From Candidatus Uhrbacteria bacterium (GTDB taxonomy: Bacteria > Patescibacteriota > Patescibacteriia > JACQRZ01), in assembly GCA_016206235.1 (NCBI GenBank), contig JACQRZ010000056.1:1-31384 (forward strand): a stretch of 31,384 bases of DNA, given 5' to 3'. The notes beneath the pieces are model-generated. The model saw only the letters and a program-made list of their open reading frames with translations, made no database searches and was not told the origin of the DNA. Shown here piece after piece: positions 22,795 to 31,384 of the stretch. Position numbers and translations under genes: made by a program. Each line of letters begins with the position of its first letter. Positions within the stretch are counted from its first letter, which is position 1.

Positions 22795-24462
22795 TCATAA
22801 AAGGTCAAGACCTGTTTTCAATCGCCGAAAAACCCTCTCATTCCCCATTACCTTCATTATCGCGTGAAGATCAGGACTTTGAGCGCGACCCGTAAGGAGT
22901 ACGCGGAAAATTTTTACAATATCTGCAACATATCCTTTATATTGTTCTTGATGAGTCTTTAATTCCTTTTGACTTTCGGCATAGCCGTAGGTTTTGGCTA
23001 TTTCCTTCACCTTTTCAAACCACCGCTCCTTTGAGTCTGTGTCCTCGTAGGTTTTAATAAACAGCTCGATGCTGCCATGGAGAACATCCTGTGAAATACC
23101 CTTGAGAAGCTGTATCTGATCTTGGGTAAGAGTAAACGGCTCAAAAAAGTAGCTGATCTCCTTCGGCACATCAGACCATTTTGCAATGTCTTTTCTTCCT
23201 TTGCCGTCTAGCGCACGCTCAACGGAAAGTGACTGAATCGCGTAATCGCTCTGATCTTCCAGCACACGTGCAAATGCTGTCGATTGCTCTCGCGCCCACT
23301 CCACCGCGCACTCATAGACGTCTTGGGCTCTCATGTTTGCAATCACATCTTTGCTTATGCTTTCGAGTTTTACCAAGTCAAAAAGCGCGCCCCCTGCCGA
23401 TGATGCAAGGCGCTCAAACCGAAGGACATACTCAGTGTATGACGTATCTTGATGAGCCGCTCTCCACTCCTCAAACTCAGAGTCTGCCAAATTGAGAAGA
23501 TACTCCAAAACTGCTACGCGAGGATAACCGACCTCAGTGTAGTATTCCACGTTTGCCTCCGCATCGTAACGTTTGCTGAGCTTACGCTTTGATGTTCCGT
23601 CCATCTTTTGAATAGCCGCGTAATGGCCGTACCGCGGCGGCGTCCATCCAAAAAGCTCGAACAACTGGAGGTGAAGCGGCAATGATGAAAACCACTCATC
23701 TCCACGTACAATGTGAGTAGTGCGCATGTAATGATCGTCAATAAGGTGAGCAAAGTGATACGTTGGCAATCCATCAGATTTCATAATAACGATATCTTGA
23801 TCGTTCTCCGAAAGCTCTCGCCTTCCTTTGAGAAGATCAGCAACAGTAATCTTCTTATTGAAGTCGCCCATTGATTTGAATCGCATGACATAGGGAGTGT
23901 TACTCTGGAGAAGTTCAAGGACTTTTTCCTCCGAACGATCACGGCACTTTGCCCACTGGCCGTAGTAGCCAAACCGCGCGCGCTGAAGTTCTTGGAGCTT
24001 GCGCATCTCATCGAGCTCCTCAACCGTACAAAAACATGGGTACGCGCGACCCTGCACATATAGTTCACGAATATGCGCGTGATAGAGATCAGCTCGTTTG
24101 CTTTGGGTATACGGCCCATAGGCGCCAACCTCATCCCCACTTGGAAGTGGCCCCTCGTCTATGACTAAATCGTAATTTCGAAGCTTTCTCACAATGGTTC
24201 CAGCCGCGCCAGCCACTTCCCTCTTTTTATCCGTGTCTTCAATGCGGATATAAAAAACTCCGCCGCTCTGGTGAGCAAGCCGCTCGGAAATAAGCGCTGC
24301 GTACAGTCCGCCAAGGTGCATAAATCCCGTAGGACTAGGCGCAACACGCGTTACCATGGCGTCCGCTGGCAGGACTCGTTGCGGGTAACGCTCCTCAATG
24401 CTTTGCAGTGTTGGCAAGTCACTAGAAAAAAGTTTTACTGCAATACGTTCTTGTATATTCAT
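22795..24462 (-). CDS. gltX: Glutamyl-tRNA synthetase
   Basis: Charges tRNA-Glu, and probably tRNA-Gln if this lineage uses the amidotransferase route. The 555-aa class I enzyme has the HIGH-type motif in SPTGFMHLGGL (about 43-53), IEDTDKKREV, the CFC motif near CFCTVEELDEM, KMSKS-type KRKLSKR, and a helical C-terminal anticodon-binding domain. It has about 38 residues before VTRVAPSPTG, longer than the usual few residues. The Met at about residue 36 would give a conventional length, so the start is not certain. It lies 24 nt after the WecA-like gene and 37 nt before rplU. Confidence 0.95.
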   Translation of the reverse strand: MNIQERIAVKLFSSDLPTLQSIEERYPQRVLPADAMVTRVAPSPTGFMHLGGLYAALISERLAHQSGGVFYIRIEDTDKKREVAGAAGTIVRKLRNYDLVIDEGPLPSGDEVGAYGPYTQSKRADLYHAHIRELYVQGRAYPCFCTVEELDEMRKLQELQRARFGYYGQWAKCRDRSEEKVLELLQSNTPYVMRFKSMGDFNKKITVADLLKGRRELSENDQDIVIMKSDGLPTYHFAHLIDDHYMRTTHIVRGDEWFSSLPLHLQLFELFGWTPPRYGHYAAIQKMDGTSKRKLSKRYDAEANVEYYTEVGYPRVAVLEYLLNLADSEFEEWRAAHQDTSYTEYVLRFERLASSAGGALFDLVKLESISKDVIANMRAQDVYECAVEWAREQSTAFARVLEDQSDYAIQSLSVERALDGKGRKDIAKWSDVPKEISYFFEPFTLTQDQIQLLKGISQDVLHGSIELFIKTYEDTDSKERWFEKVKEIAKTYGYAESQKELKTHQEQYKGYVADIVKIFRVLLTGRAQSPDLHAIMKVMGNERVFRRLKTGLDLL

Positions 24463-24486
24463 AGAATGTCTCTGAATACTATCAAG

Positions 24487-25548
24487 TTATACCTTTTCAG
24501 ACAAGACTCGAATTTTTCTTTTTGAAATATACAGGCCAAGCGCAATGGTACAGAGCAACAAAATGCCCAGAGCTGCTATTTTTTGGGTTGACTGCAAGAA
24601 CAGTGCCGACGCGCCAAAAAGCGCCGCAAGAGCATAGATGATGCAGACTGCCTGCCGCTGAGAAAAACCCGCATCTAAAAGTCGAAAGTGGAGATGGTAC
24701 CTGTCACCAATAAATGGCGACCGACGTTCAATAACAGAACGACGAAAAATAACCCATGCAGCATCAAGGATCGGTATACCCATAATCAGAAGGGCAACGG
24801 CAAACTTTGCGCCAGTGAGTATCGCAAGTACGCCAAGCATATACCCCGCAAAGGTACTCCCCGCTTCGCCTAAAAAAATTGTTGCGGGATGAAAATTGAA
24901 GACGAGAAAACCCAAAAAAACGCCGAGTACCATGCATGCGAGAAGCGCGGTTGGCATGTTTACGAAGAGAAGGATACTAAAGAGCGCGATAACGAGCGCA
25001 CCGATGGCTGTGAGACCGGATACAAGACCATCGAGCCCGTCAAGAAATTTTGTGGTATAGATTGCCGTCAAAAGCCAAATTGCAGTAAGCGCATCTTTCC
25101 ATATGCCAAGGGAAATAAGCCCACCATTGAACGGATTGGAAAGGACCGAAATACCAATACCTCCAATAGCAACAGAAAGTACTGCTAAGAGCGGCCATAT
25201 TATTTGCTGCCATGGTTTGAAATTAAAGATATCATCGAGCGCACCCCCAATGATCAGAAAAAAACCACCAATGAGAATGGCGGCAATCTGAGAGCTTGAT
25301 ACATGAGCATCCGTGATATGAAGTCCTTGTGGTGATGACAATAAAAAAAGCACGAGAATGCTAAGAGAGAAGGCTGCGTACACACCAACTCCTCCAAGAA
25401 GCGGTATTGGCTTTGTATGAATCTTGCGTGGCTGCCCTGGCTTATCTACGATATTGAATCTGCGAGCAATCAGGCGGACAACACATACGCATAGTACCGA
25501 AGCAATCCATGCCCCGAGTGCTACCCATACATACATAAAGAGGAACAT
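24487..25548 (-). CDS. WecA/TagO-like phospho-sugar:undecaprenyl-phosphate transferase
   Basis: A polytopic membrane enzyme (353 aa, about ten helices) of the MraY/WecA family, moving a HexNAc-1-phosphate from UDP-sugar to undecaprenyl phosphate. Visible motifs: KPGQPRKIHTKPIPLLGG (cytoplasmic loop 1), GGALDDIFNFKP (the DD pair), KFLDGLDGLVSG, GEAGSTFAGYMLG and DRYHLHFRLLDAGFSQRQAV. The last motif favours WecA/TagO over MraY. Three positions differ from the usual sequence: N to K before FLDGLDG, D to E in the G-D-x-G-S motif, and HLHH to HLHF. The sugar is unknown. It sits between cysS and gltX with short gaps (8 and 24 nt). Confidence 0.88.
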   Translation of the reverse strand: MFLFMYVWVALGAWIASVLCVCVVRLIARRFNIVDKPGQPRKIHTKPIPLLGGVGVYAAFSLSILVLFLLSSPQGLHITDAHVSSSQIAAILIGGFFLIIGGALDDIFNFKPWQQIIWPLLAVLSVAIGGIGISVLSNPFNGGLISLGIWKDALTAIWLLTAIYTTKFLDGLDGLVSGLTAIGALVIALFSILLFVNMPTALLACMVLGVFLGFLVFNFHPATIFLGEAGSTFAGYMLGVLAILTGAKFAVALLIMGIPILDAAWVIFRRSVIERRSPFIGDRYHLHFRLLDAGFSQRQAVCIIYALAALFGASALFLQSTQKIAALGILLLCTIALGLYISKRKIRVLSEKV

Positions 25549-25556
25549 GGCTGGCG

Positions 25557-26972
25557 CTAAATCCTTGGAATAAGATACGAGGCGTCTGACGCATCTTCGA
25601 CATCAAAACCAGCCTCCTCTATCGCCTTTCTTAACGCATCGGCAGCTTCCCATTCTTTTGCCGCACGCGCTTTTACTCGTGCCTCTCTCAGTGCTTCAAC
25701 GTGTTGAGGAATAACGACCGACTCTCCCGCTGAGGCAAGCTGAAGCCCGAGAACGGTGTCTGCTTTATAAATACCCTCAAGCAATGCTGTGTAGTCATCT
25801 GGCGAAAGCCGAACTTTTTCCTTATGGATTTTTTTGAGGTGCTCATGAAGGGCTGCGAGTCCTCGAGATATATTGAGGTCATCAAAAACTGCCTCTTCAA
25901 ATTCTACAAGAAAAAGGGCGCTCATTTTTTGAGCCTTGTGTGAAGGTGATGAAGAGCTTCTCGTCGATAGGAGCTTCAGACGATATAACGCCATCGAGAG
26001 TCTCTCTCGGCCCTCTCGGGCTGCTTCCATTGCATCCCAGGTAAAGTTAAGTTGCTGACGGTAATGCGCCGAGTACACAAAATACCGAAAATCTAAACTT
26101 GAGTATCCTCGCTGCAACACATCACGCAAGGTAAAAAAGTTACCCAAGCTTTTTGACATTTTTTTGCCATCAACCAGCAGCCACTCGTTATGCACCCAGT
26201 AACCTACGAAAGGTTTTCTTGTCGCCATTTCGCTCTGGGCCATCTCGTTTTCATGATGCGGAAACACGAGATCAATACCGCCGGCGTGAATGTCGAAGCT
26301 CTGCCCAAGATACTTCATACTCATGGCTGAACACTCGATATGCCACCCAGGACGCCCTTTTCCAAGCGACGTTTCCCAAGAGACGTCACCGTCATCAGGT
26401 GTCCACGCTTTCCAAAGCGCGAAATCCCTCACATCATCCTTTGAATATTCGTCCAAAGACATCCGACCCGAAGCGCCTGCACGAAGATTTTCACGATCAA
26501 GGCATGCAAGTTTGCCGTACTGAGAATTTTTTTCAATGGCGTAGTACACTCCGCCATCAGCCGCCCTGTATGCGACTCCTTTTTCTAGAAGCACCTCGAT
26601 AAGCGCAACCATTTCATTGATATGGTCGGTTGCCTTCGGATGAACGGTAATACTCTTGATATTGAGTGAATGCAGATCTTCATAAAAGGCTTGTTCGTAG
26701 ACGCTCGTAAAACTTTTCAAGGACATGTCGCGCGCGCGAGAGTTTCGGATCGTCTTATCATCGACATCAGTAATATTCATGACATGCGTAAGCGCATATC
26801 CTTGATACAATAAAACGCGGGCAAGAACATCACTCGATATATAGGCACGGTAGTTTCCAATATGAGGGAAGTCATATACCGTTGGCCCACATGAATACAT
26901 ACCAACGTTTGGTGGTTGGAGTGGAGAAAAAACCTCTTTTTTTCGTGTTGCGGTATTGTAAATCTGAAACAT
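25557..26972 (-). CDS. cysS: Cysteinyl-tRNA synthetase
   Basis: Charges tRNA-Cys. The 471-aa class I enzyme has zinc ligands in YSCGPTVYDF, HIECSAMSM and FPHHENEMAQSE, the HIGH-type HIGN, NITDVDDKTI, GWHIECS, and KMSKSLGNFF. A C-terminal DALR-like helical domain follows (about 345 onward). Length is typical. It lies in a minus-strand run with 55 nt to the upstream DUF11-like gene and 8 nt to the WecA-like gene. Confidence 0.97.
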   Translation of the reverse strand: MFQIYNTATRKKEVFSPLQPPNVGMYSCGPTVYDFPHIGNYRAYISSDVLARVLLYQGYALTHVMNITDVDDKTIRNSRARDMSLKSFTSVYEQAFYEDLHSLNIKSITVHPKATDHINEMVALIEVLLEKGVAYRAADGGVYYAIEKNSQYGKLACLDRENLRAGASGRMSLDEYSKDDVRDFALWKAWTPDDGDVSWETSLGKGRPGWHIECSAMSMKYLGQSFDIHAGGIDLVFPHHENEMAQSEMATRKPFVGYWVHNEWLLVDGKKMSKSLGNFFTLRDVLQRGYSSLDFRYFVYSAHYRQQLNFTWDAMEAAREGRERLSMALYRLKLLSTRSSSSPSHKAQKMSALFLVEFEEAVFDDLNISRGLAALHEHLKKIHKEKVRLSPDDYTALLEGIYKADTVLGLQLASAGESVVIPQHVEALREARVKARAAKEWEAADALRKAIEEAGFDVEDASDASYLIPRI

Positions 26973-27027
26973 ACTAAAGTGGCTTTCACAATACAGAATA
27001 ATGGCATGAGCGTCAAATCAGCCTACC

Positions 27028-28737
27028 TCATTGAATTGAAATCGTATCGCGAAGCGTCAACTCACTTTTTGTCTGCACATCATCAACTTGCAAGAGCACT
27101 TCTCCAAGAGTGGTTGTAGCATCATCACCTTTATGCAAAAGATCAAATTCATATGTCACAAAAGGCACGGATCGAGGAAGGCGATTAAGTTTCCAGCTGA
27201 CCGTATGATGTTCTGCCATATAATCGAGCGTGCCTGCAGAGACTACTGATTGATTTGACCAGAAAACAGAATCTGGCAGTTTGAGCGATGCAACAAGCGA
27301 CTCTAGTTCATGAATACTATTCTCAATTTTTACCTGAACATGATAGATTGTTCCTTCAGCTTCTTTTCGTACAGTAATGGCATGACTCAGACGCGTGTCG
27401 GAATTCAATGAGAGCTTAATCGGAAAGGCACTTGCAGTAAGTGTTTCATGTTGCTTTTTGGCAAGGACCTTCGCGTTAATAAGCAATGCAGTTGTTGACT
27501 CCGACGTGAGAGTCCCTATGCGTTTCAGAGTCTCGGCACTTTTGAGGACAGCATCAAATTCCACATGAGCTTTCGCTCCAGACTTGAGAATTGCAAGTGA
27601 AGAGAGTTCTTGGGAGGTCCATGTGATCGTGCCATCCTTTACAATCCCGTTTTGGATATTGGCAAGCCCCGACCAATCAAGCACATCTCCCTCAAATGTC
27701 ACTGACAGGGTGAGATCCTCGATATCTTCCTTGCCCATATTTGAAACAAGGAGAGAAACTGGCACGTTCCCACCAAGCGTGCCGCGTGAGTCCTTTTGGG
27801 AATTATTGACAGACAATGCAAGGCCAAGCGAATTACTTATAATACTGGTTGACAATGAGGAGTTTGCTAGGGTGATTCGCTTCCCATTTTTTTCAACACT
27901 CACATGAGCTTCGAGTGCCTGCACACCTTCTGCGGAATCTCGATACTCACCCTGAACGGTAATAGTATCAACACCTACGAGATCCTGAGCATACCAAGTG
28001 GCGCCTTCTTTACTTCTCTTTGGCTGCATTTCTGAAATACTAAAATCATTTGGCGCGCGAATCTCGATTTGCAATGACGGATTGCTGCGAAATTCCCCAA
28101 AAGAAAGTGGGATTCGATATGTTACTGGTGTACGCACTGGAATTTCCCTTGGACCATCGATTGGGAGCGTATGTTCATTCTTTTGAACTTCGATAAAAAG
28201 CGATTGTGAAATATCGATGCCAGCTGAGGCTTTTTCAGGATAGGCGGTCGCAAAAACCGCTATCTGCTCGCGTGTACTCTCAGTTCCTGTAAACATGCCG
28301 CGGAGAATAATTGAGCCTCGCTGCCCAGGAGCAAGCATGCCAATGTTCCAAATATTTTTTTGCTCACTGCTCGGGCTTGGAGCCGCATCGGTGATGAGAA
28401 AAGACTCTGGATATCTTAAACGAATAAAAAGGGAGGAAAATGGCTGATGACTTCGATTGATGTACTCAAGCGTATAGTCCTGCTCTTGAAGGGCCGTAAC
28501 CGACTCAGGACCTCGCACTACCAGTGATATATCTTCTCGCGCCGAAGATCCTTCAGATATAAAAAGTCGTGCGCCACTCACGGCGAGCAATGCTGCCAGC
28601 GCCAAACATGCGATCGAAATGCCTAAGAAGACATTTTTTTTCTTCTTTGAAAATTGCGCGGCAAATGATGGCTCATCCTGCGACTCTCGCTTGTACCATG
28701 AAAGAAATGTTTTTCGCGGATCTGATGACATGGTCAC
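27028..28737 (-). CDS. Membrane-anchored surface protein with DUF11/Ig-like repeats
   Basis: 569 aa. A short cytoplasmic N-terminus with KKKKN is followed by one membrane helix (about 36-57, VFLGISIACLALAALLAVSG). The large outer part is beta-rich and looks like successive Ig-like/DUF11-type domains. Repeating clues are the YTLEYINRS, GSIILRGMFTG, VPVSLLVSNMGKEDIEDLTLSV and AHVEFDAVL segments, which match the pattern of DUF11 strands. No catalytic motif or cell-wall anchor is seen. It starts 2 nt after the DUF4012 stop, so the two are cotranslated and probably work together at the cell surface. The role is not known. Confidence 0.75.
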   Translation of the reverse strand: MTMSSDPRKTFLSWYKRESQDEPSFAAQFSKKKKNVFLGISIACLALAALLAVSGARLFISEGSSAREDISLVVRGPESVTALQEQDYTLEYINRSHQPFSSLFIRLRYPESFLITDAAPSPSSEQKNIWNIGMLAPGQRGSIILRGMFTGTESTREQIAVFATAYPEKASAGIDISQSLFIEVQKNEHTLPIDGPREIPVRTPVTYRIPLSFGEFRSNPSLQIEIRAPNDFSISEMQPKRSKEGATWYAQDLVGVDTITVQGEYRDSAEGVQALEAHVSVEKNGKRITLANSSLSTSIISNSLGLALSVNNSQKDSRGTLGGNVPVSLLVSNMGKEDIEDLTLSVTFEGDVLDWSGLANIQNGIVKDGTITWTSQELSSLAILKSGAKAHVEFDAVLKSAETLKRIGTLTSESTTALLINAKVLAKKQHETLTASAFPIKLSLNSDTRLSHAITVRKEAEGTIYHVQVKIENSIHELESLVASLKLPDSVFWSNQSVVSAGTLDYMAEHHTVSWKLNRLPRSVPFVTYEFDLLHKGDDATTTLGEVLLQVDDVQTKSELTLRDTISIQ

Positions 28738-28739
28738 TT

Positions 28740-31103
28740 TTATTTAATGATGACGGAATGTCGTATGTCGGTAGACGGTCTCTGAGAAATCCACTGAGCG
28801 GTTATATCATGGACATTCGATCCATCCGATGCCCAGATAATAGCGCGGTTTGCAGGAACCGATAGTCGGAAATCATATTCCTGTGTTCTGCTTCCCGGTT
28901 GGCGCTGAAATACCAACGAATAGAGAGACTCACCTTTATCATTCTTTCTAAGGGAGACAACGGTAAAGGGCAATCTATAGGTTATCTCACTAATCACCGT
29001 TTGACTGGGGCTCACTTGTATCCAGTTAGCAAATACAGTTCGTCCAAACTCATTATTATAATACATAGCGGTTACGGGATCGAACTGAATAGCTCCTTGG
29101 ACTGTCTTGAGGTCCGCATCTTCGCTATAAAATGGTAAAGGGGGTTTCAGATCGGTTGGTTTGATGGGATGGAATCCCTTGGCTGAAATGAGCGTACTCC
29201 CTTTTGGAACGTACAAGCGCACATACTGTGTGTTTTTCGTGCCATAAAATGGATGCGTAGGATCGCCATGATGGGTACGAATAATCCGTACCTTTGCTGA
29301 AAGCGTGCCATCATCTTGCAGTGCCACTGAGTGATCAATAAACTCATCAATAACTGCATCACTTTTCCCTCCGCTAACATTTGCTCTGACAACCATAAGG
29401 AAGTCAGATTGGGTTGTTGTGAGTTCACCGGAAAGTCCATACGATGCTATGACCCGCTGGTCCGTTTTGTCGGAGAGATAAACCTGAATATCGCGAGAGA
29501 GGGCTGCCTGAATAAAAAGTTTTGAAAGCTCGGAGCCATCGGTGGTTACCATGCCGGAAAGCTTTTCGAGAAGTCGAGGAAAAAGATCGCTTAAAAACTG
29601 TTTTGGCCTATTTTTTGCCCTGTCATATTCGAGTTCAACTTGTTTTTGGATCTCCTCATAAAAATTCTTTTCCGTAACCGCCACGCCATACTCTGGCATA
29701 TCAATAGGTCCGACGAGGCCGACTAATCTTGCGGCCAAAGAGGCGTTCACCGCAATAACACCATCAACAGTCGGACCGCCTGATTTTTCATAAAACCACA
29801 TGAGTTTTTTTGCGGAAGTAGGAAAGTCAGGAAACCAATTCGCATCTTGGAATTGCCATGCTGGATTAACCATATGGAGAGGATATGGCGAGATGACGCG
29901 AGGCCGCAGCGAACCTTGAAGATCATACGAACCTCCGCCCGGTGTCTCAATTTTTTTAATGACGCCGTTATCAACGTCTACCAACGAAAATGTTCCGATA
30001 AAACCGCCTGTTGGACGAATTTCAGAATCGTTCTGAAATACCATAAGATACCGTTTCTTTGCTTGGGCGCCAAGAATATTCAGAACAGTGCGAGCAAGGC
30101 TTTCGGTTTCAGAGAGCGTACGTGTAAAATGCTCAATGTCATCTCGACCCGCAAGAAACTGCGCTCGGTACTTTGAGGGAAGGCTTTGAAGATTGACATG
30201 TTGGAGGTCATCAACTGCCGATTGTGAGAGACTCAAAGCTTGAATAAGAACGTCGCGCGAGGTTGTTAATGCGCTATAGGCAGTTTGAGGGGTGATATTT
30301 TTTTCAGTCAACGGCCCAAACGCTGATGCCATCACCTCTCCAGCCTTCGATATCTTTTTCCCAGCAGAAATAAGGAGCTCGGCATCGTTGAGCGTTCTTC
30401 CCTTTCCTGGTATGCTCTTAAGGATTTCAAAAAAGCCTGCGTTGATTTTTTGTGTTTGGTGCTGCGCGTTATCAAAATTATGTAAAGCACTGGCAAAGTG
30501 ATTTTCTGCTTCGCGTAAACGAAATGACGAAAGAGCGGACTTAGCTTCTTCAAGCTCTTGCAATCCTCCTTTTGCAGACGTCATAAAACCTTCTGCGACC
30601 TCCTGCATTTTTCCGAAAAGCGTAATTGCCTTAAAAGGGAGCACCAGTACCGCCGAAAGAACAACAAAAAAAAGAATGTGGCGTTGCCAACGGAAAGGCA
30701 ATAAAAATGGGGGATGTCGCAGATCACGAGTCTCGTATGACGAACGTTTGTGAGAATACTGCGGTCGAAATCCAAGTTGAAGGGTGAAAATCTGTTTTTC
30801 CTTTGTTTTTGTATTGGAAATTCTATTGGCAAAGAATCGAAGGGCACACGTAGTTTTTGTATGCAAAACATGTGCGCAAAAACCGACGCTTCTACCTACA
30901 GCTTCCAGTATCGTGAAAAGGAGCCGAGTACTTAAAGATCCTGTCCATGCGCACAAATGAAAAAAGGATCGTGAAAGGGCCCCGCAGAGTTGGACAGCAT
31001 TAATCACTGAAAGCGTATTGATTGAAATATGCTTGCGGCGTAAAAAACGTTTGAAATCCCGCACTACTCTGCTTTTTCTTGAAATAAAAAAATACTTCCT
31101 CAT
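28740..31103 (-). CDS. DUF4012 membrane protein
   Basis: 787 aa from ATG 31103 (MRKYFFISRKSRVVRDFKRF); the open frame continues upstream but without family-like sequence, and an extended -10 lies just before 31103. A basic cytoplasmic N-terminus of about 140 residues precedes one membrane helix (about 141-164, HILFFVVLSAVLVLPF). A helical spacer follows, then the extracellular DUF4012 domain. Its hallmark is RYLMVFQNDSEIRPTGGFIG, then DVDNG, NPAWQFQDANWFPDFPTSAKKLMWFY and VDGVIAVN. DUF4012 proteins are frequent in CPR and Gram-positive bacteria with exopolysaccharide genes; the function is not established. It pairs with the DUF11-like gene 2 nt downstream. Confidence 0.88.
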   Translation of the reverse strand: MRKYFFISRKSRVVRDFKRFLRRKHISINTLSVINAVQLCGALSRSFFHLCAWTGSLSTRLLFTILEAVGRSVGFCAHVLHTKTTCALRFFANRISNTKTKEKQIFTLQLGFRPQYSHKRSSYETRDLRHPPFLLPFRWQRHILFFVVLSAVLVLPFKAITLFGKMQEVAEGFMTSAKGGLQELEEAKSALSSFRLREAENHFASALHNFDNAQHQTQKINAGFFEILKSIPGKGRTLNDAELLISAGKKISKAGEVMASAFGPLTEKNITPQTAYSALTTSRDVLIQALSLSQSAVDDLQHVNLQSLPSKYRAQFLAGRDDIEHFTRTLSETESLARTVLNILGAQAKKRYLMVFQNDSEIRPTGGFIGTFSLVDVDNGVIKKIETPGGGSYDLQGSLRPRVISPYPLHMVNPAWQFQDANWFPDFPTSAKKLMWFYEKSGGPTVDGVIAVNASLAARLVGLVGPIDMPEYGVAVTEKNFYEEIQKQVELEYDRAKNRPKQFLSDLFPRLLEKLSGMVTTDGSELSKLFIQAALSRDIQVYLSDKTDQRVIASYGLSGELTTTQSDFLMVVRANVSGGKSDAVIDEFIDHSVALQDDGTLSAKVRIIRTHHGDPTHPFYGTKNTQYVRLYVPKGSTLISAKGFHPIKPTDLKPPLPFYSEDADLKTVQGAIQFDPVTAMYYNNEFGRTVFANWIQVSPSQTVISEITYRLPFTVVSLRKNDKGESLYSLVFQRQPGSRTQEYDFRLSVPANRAIIWASDGSNVHDITAQWISQRPSTDIRHSVIIK

Positions 31104-31110
31104 GGAGTAA

Positions 31111-31119
31111 AGTATAGCA
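31111..31119 (-). promoter_or_regulatory. Extended -10 for a leaderless DUF4012 transcript
   Basis: On the minus strand TG-C-TATACT is followed by 7 nt and the ATG at 31103. Initiation at the normal distance would place the RNA 5' end at the start codon. No Shine-Dalgarno sequence is present and the -35 position is poor, which fits an extended -10 promoter. Confidence 0.6.
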
Positions 31120-31216
31120 TAGTTTTTGATGAGAGGCATTATCGAAATCGCAATTACTGAACGCAGTGCGAACCCACTTTGAACGGAATTGACCCGCCCT
31201 CGCTTTCCGCAGCCGA

Positions 31217-31273
31217 ATTTCGTGCCAGTGAAACTGGCGCGCCGCTCAAATCTCCTTAATAATAGCACGAAAT
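31217..31273. repeat. Nested inverted repeat before the DUF4012 gene
   Basis: ATTTCGTGC (31217-31225) is perfectly complementary to GCACGAAAT (31265-31273), and GCCAGTgaaACTGGC (31224-31238) forms an inner hairpin sharing two bases. It begins 2 nt after the ABC transporter stop on the minus strand. There is no T run, so it is not a standard terminator. Confidence 0.6.
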
Positions 31274-31274
31274 A

Positions 31275-31384
31275 CTATTGATAACCTTTGGCCTGAGTTG
31301 TAAACATCGTTGCGTATTTGCCGTTTTTCTTGAGCAATTCATCGTGTGTACCCGATTCAATAATTCTGCCTTCATCAACTACAA
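31275..31384 (-). CDS. ABC transporter ATP-binding protein, C-terminal fragment
   Basis: The minus-strand frame enters from the right edge and ends at TAG (31275-31277). Its 35 residues begin VVDEGRIIESGTHDELLKKN and end GKYATMFTTQAKGYQ. D-E-G-R-I-I-E-S-G-T-H-D-E-L-L is the standard segment after the H-loop in ABC exporter ATPases of the MsbA type. The transmembrane domain and Walker motifs lie outside the window. The substrate cannot be told. Confidence 0.85.
   Translation of the reverse strand, partial: VVDEGRIIESGTHDELLKKNGKYATMFTTQAKGYQ

Noticed and set aside
31104..31268. N-terminal extension of the DUF4012 protein by 55 residues
   Set aside because: The sequence is an intergenic palindrome region, and an extended -10 sits directly before ATG 31103.

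Overview
The window looks like chromosomal DNA of a Candidate Phyla Radiation (Patescibacteria) bacterium, most likely from the Parcubacteria side. Several traits point there: compact gene spacing, short bacterial-type ProRS without an editing insertion, GluRS and CysRS in one strand-coherent block, a DUF4012 protein next to a DUF11-like surface protein, an EnvC-like M23 protein, a lower-glycolysis cluster, and few Shine-Dalgarno sequences. TGA is used as a stop (eno and proS both end in TGA inside 4-nt ATGA overlaps), so the Gly-UGA code of Gracilibacteria/SR1 does not apply. The assignment is inference from gene content; no 16S gene is present.

Positions 1-6720 hold the end of tsf with its terminator, then gap-pgk, a structured intergenic region, eno-gpmI and proS. 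Positions 6717-8590 hold mreB-mreC (cell shape), followed by lepA. Positions 10391-11058 hold a small accessory patch: a decayed-looking stretch after lepA, a 32-codon membrane peptide and a 128-aa unknown membrane protein. RecJ and RNase HI overlap at 11069-13265, and a good promoter inside the end of rnhA drives the RNase P RNA gene (about 13300-14054).

Positions 14080-16638 hold a polyprenyl-phosphate sugar-phosphate transferase and a GT4 glycosyltransferase, which together could start and extend a surface glycan. A 370-bp array of inverted and direct repeats (16680-17004) lies between that pair and a minus-strand HNH-like gene. Minus-strand genes for an M23 peptidase and a membrane protein follow, then tRNA-Lys(UUU) with a clear promoter. 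dnaB and recR are on the plus strand. From 22449 to the end everything is on the minus strand: an ABC transporter tail, DUF4012 protein, DUF11-like protein, cysS, a WecA/TagO-like transferase, gltX and rplU.

The most unusual object is the RNase P RNA. P1, P2, P3, P4, P8, P12, P13, P14 and P18 can all be recognised, yet the RNA is about 755 nt, roughly twice the usual bacterial size. Extra hairpins sit between P8 and CR-II, inside the conserved CR-II (J11/12) strand, and inside the P13 loop, and the L15 GGU motif seems to be missing. Other points worth a second look are a PGK with three changed 3-phosphoglycerate-binding positions, pseudoknot-type complementarity upstream of eno, the palindrome array beside an internally duplicated HNH-like gene, and extended -10 elements placed so close to start codons that leaderless mRNAs are expected.
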